A model generated the notes under the pieces. That model did not search any database. It was not told the DNA's origin and saw only the letters and a program-made list of their open reading frames with translations. From the NCBI GenBank assembly GCA_903869875.1, contig CAIQAW010000002.1, positions 1 to 7,230 on the forward strand: a stretch of DNA of 7,230 nucleotides. Direction: 5' to 3'. Positions 6,633 through 7,230 of the stretch are shown here, in pieces (the stretch's first letter is position 1; each line of letters opens with the position of its first letter). The position numbers were made by a program, and so were the translations under genes. Origin of the DNA: Candidatus Nomurabacteria bacterium. GTDB taxonomy: Bacteria > Patescibacteriota > Minisyncoccia > Phycocordibacterales > UBA9973.

Positions 6633-7230
6633 TTACGAGTTAATTATGTTATGAGAAATCTCTATACCACGAACTATAAACATTGAATTTAAAGATTTTT
6701 CTTGCTCTGTCATTCTAGATTCTGGAAAAAATTTCTTCGGTATTCGTAATACTACAGATTTTATATGTTCTGGTTCTATAACACCTTCTATATGTCTGCA
6801 TAGTGTCTTTCTTAGTTTTACATCACGAACTTCACCTTCAATATCACCAATGTCTGTAACTTTTACTTTTTCAGGTGAAAAAGCTATGGCAGTTCGTACA
6901 TCGTAACCTATAAGCAGTCTAACAGGACCAGGTGCATGTCCTTCAGCAAAAGCAATTTTAATACCTTCATTTTCTGGAATAACACAATTAGCTTCATGGT
7001 CACCAGAATTTCCTACTTCGTAACCAGAATGAGATTTAAAACTTTGAATAACTTTTGACATATTTTCTACTCGAAGTATTAATTTTTCTTCTTGCATTTT
7101 TTTATAGACATTGGTAACTTGTTCAGTTAGTTTGTTATTAAACAAATTTTCAATTCCATTTAAAAACAAGGGAATAATTTCTTTGAACTTTTCTGGATCA
7201 TGTTCGTTTTCTAATTTATTACATAAAACA
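6633..7230 (-). CDS. Unrecognised protein, C-terminal part only
   Basis: The frame is open from the right edge to TAA at 6635-6633, so at least 198 codons belong to a longer gene whose start lies outside. I do not recognise the family. The visible protein appears soluble, with no hydrophobic segment long enough to cross a membrane. The first 75 or so residues are charged and probably helical (KLENEHDPEKFKEII, then VYKKMQEEKLILRVENM). The remainder looks like a mixed alpha/beta domain, with AFAEGHAPGPVRLLIGYDV, VKVTDIGDIEGEVRDV, LCRHIEGVIEPEHIKSVVLRI and, near the end, MFIVRGIEIS as likely strand-rich blocks. Two cysteines (in ANCVIP and TLCRH) are too few for an obvious zinc site. A TTG at 7169-7167 could serve as a start but has no ribosome-binding site and the frame continues upstream, so it is not used here. 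It lies 32 bases upstream of leuS on the same strand, but leuS has its own promoter, so functional linkage is not implied. Confidence 0.8.
   Translation of the reverse strand, partial: VLCNKLENEHDPEKFKEIIPLFLNGIENLFNNKLTEQVTNVYKKMQEEKLILRVENMSKVIQSFKSHSGYEVGNSGDHEANCVIPENEGIKIAFAEGHAPGPVRLLIGYDVRTAIAFSPEKVKVTDIGDIEGEVRDVKLRKTLCRHIEGVIEPEHIKSVVLRIPKKFFPESRMTEQEKSLNSMFIVRGIEISHNIINS

Noticed and set aside
7167..7169. TTG as the start codon of the right-hand gene
   Set aside because: The frame remains open to the window edge, and there is no ribosome-binding site or promoter in front of the TTG, so the gene is treated as cut off at the edge.
1..7230. TGA recoded as glycine, as in Gracilibacteria
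   Set aside because: No in-frame TGA occurs within any of the four genes, and conserved glycines in LeuRS are encoded normally.

Overview
The window suggests a member of the Candidate Phyla Radiation (Patescibacteria), probably Parcubacteria-like. This is an inference. It rests on a tightly packed AT-rich layout, an O-antigen-ligase-type membrane protein fused to TPR repeats, short low-complexity insertions in the loops of a tRNA synthetase, promoters placed directly against start codons, and no clear Shine-Dalgarno sequences. The genetic code looks standard: no in-frame TGA occurs in any of the four reading frames, and the three stops seen are TAA, TAG and TAA. ATA is the favoured isoleucine codon.

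All four genes lie on the minus strand, so they are transcribed from high to low coordinates. From upstream to downstream they are: the C-terminal part of an unrecognised protein (6633 to the right edge); leucyl-tRNA synthetase (3850-6600); a polytopic O-antigen ligase/polymerase-like protein with a C-terminal TPR domain (1504-3828); and a MurJ/MviN-family lipid-linked glycan flippase (1-1497, running off the left edge just before its natural end). The gaps are only 32, 21 and 6 bases, and no stretch over 300 bases lacks a gene. I see no RNA genes, insertion sequences, CRISPR arrays or convincing terminators.

The two downstream genes make biological sense together. A flippase moves a lipid-linked saccharide across the cytoplasmic membrane, and a Wzy/WaaL-type enzyme polymerises or transfers it on the outside. 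They are joined by a 6-base, same-frame junction that suggests translational coupling. leuS is a housekeeping neighbour, and leuS and the ligase gene each have their own extended -10 promoter (TGCTATAMT) 7-9 bases before the ATG, which predicts leaderless or nearly leaderless mRNAs.

The most unusual structure is in leuS. Three separate in-frame insertions sit in surface-loop positions of the C-terminal half. Two are built from related 7-base tandem repeats, and the third is a segment of about 47 codons that is richer in GC than its downstream flank and carries a 7-base inverted repeat. A second point is that the MurJ-like protein lacks three of the four arginines that are essential in E. coli MurJ, which leaves its substrate open.
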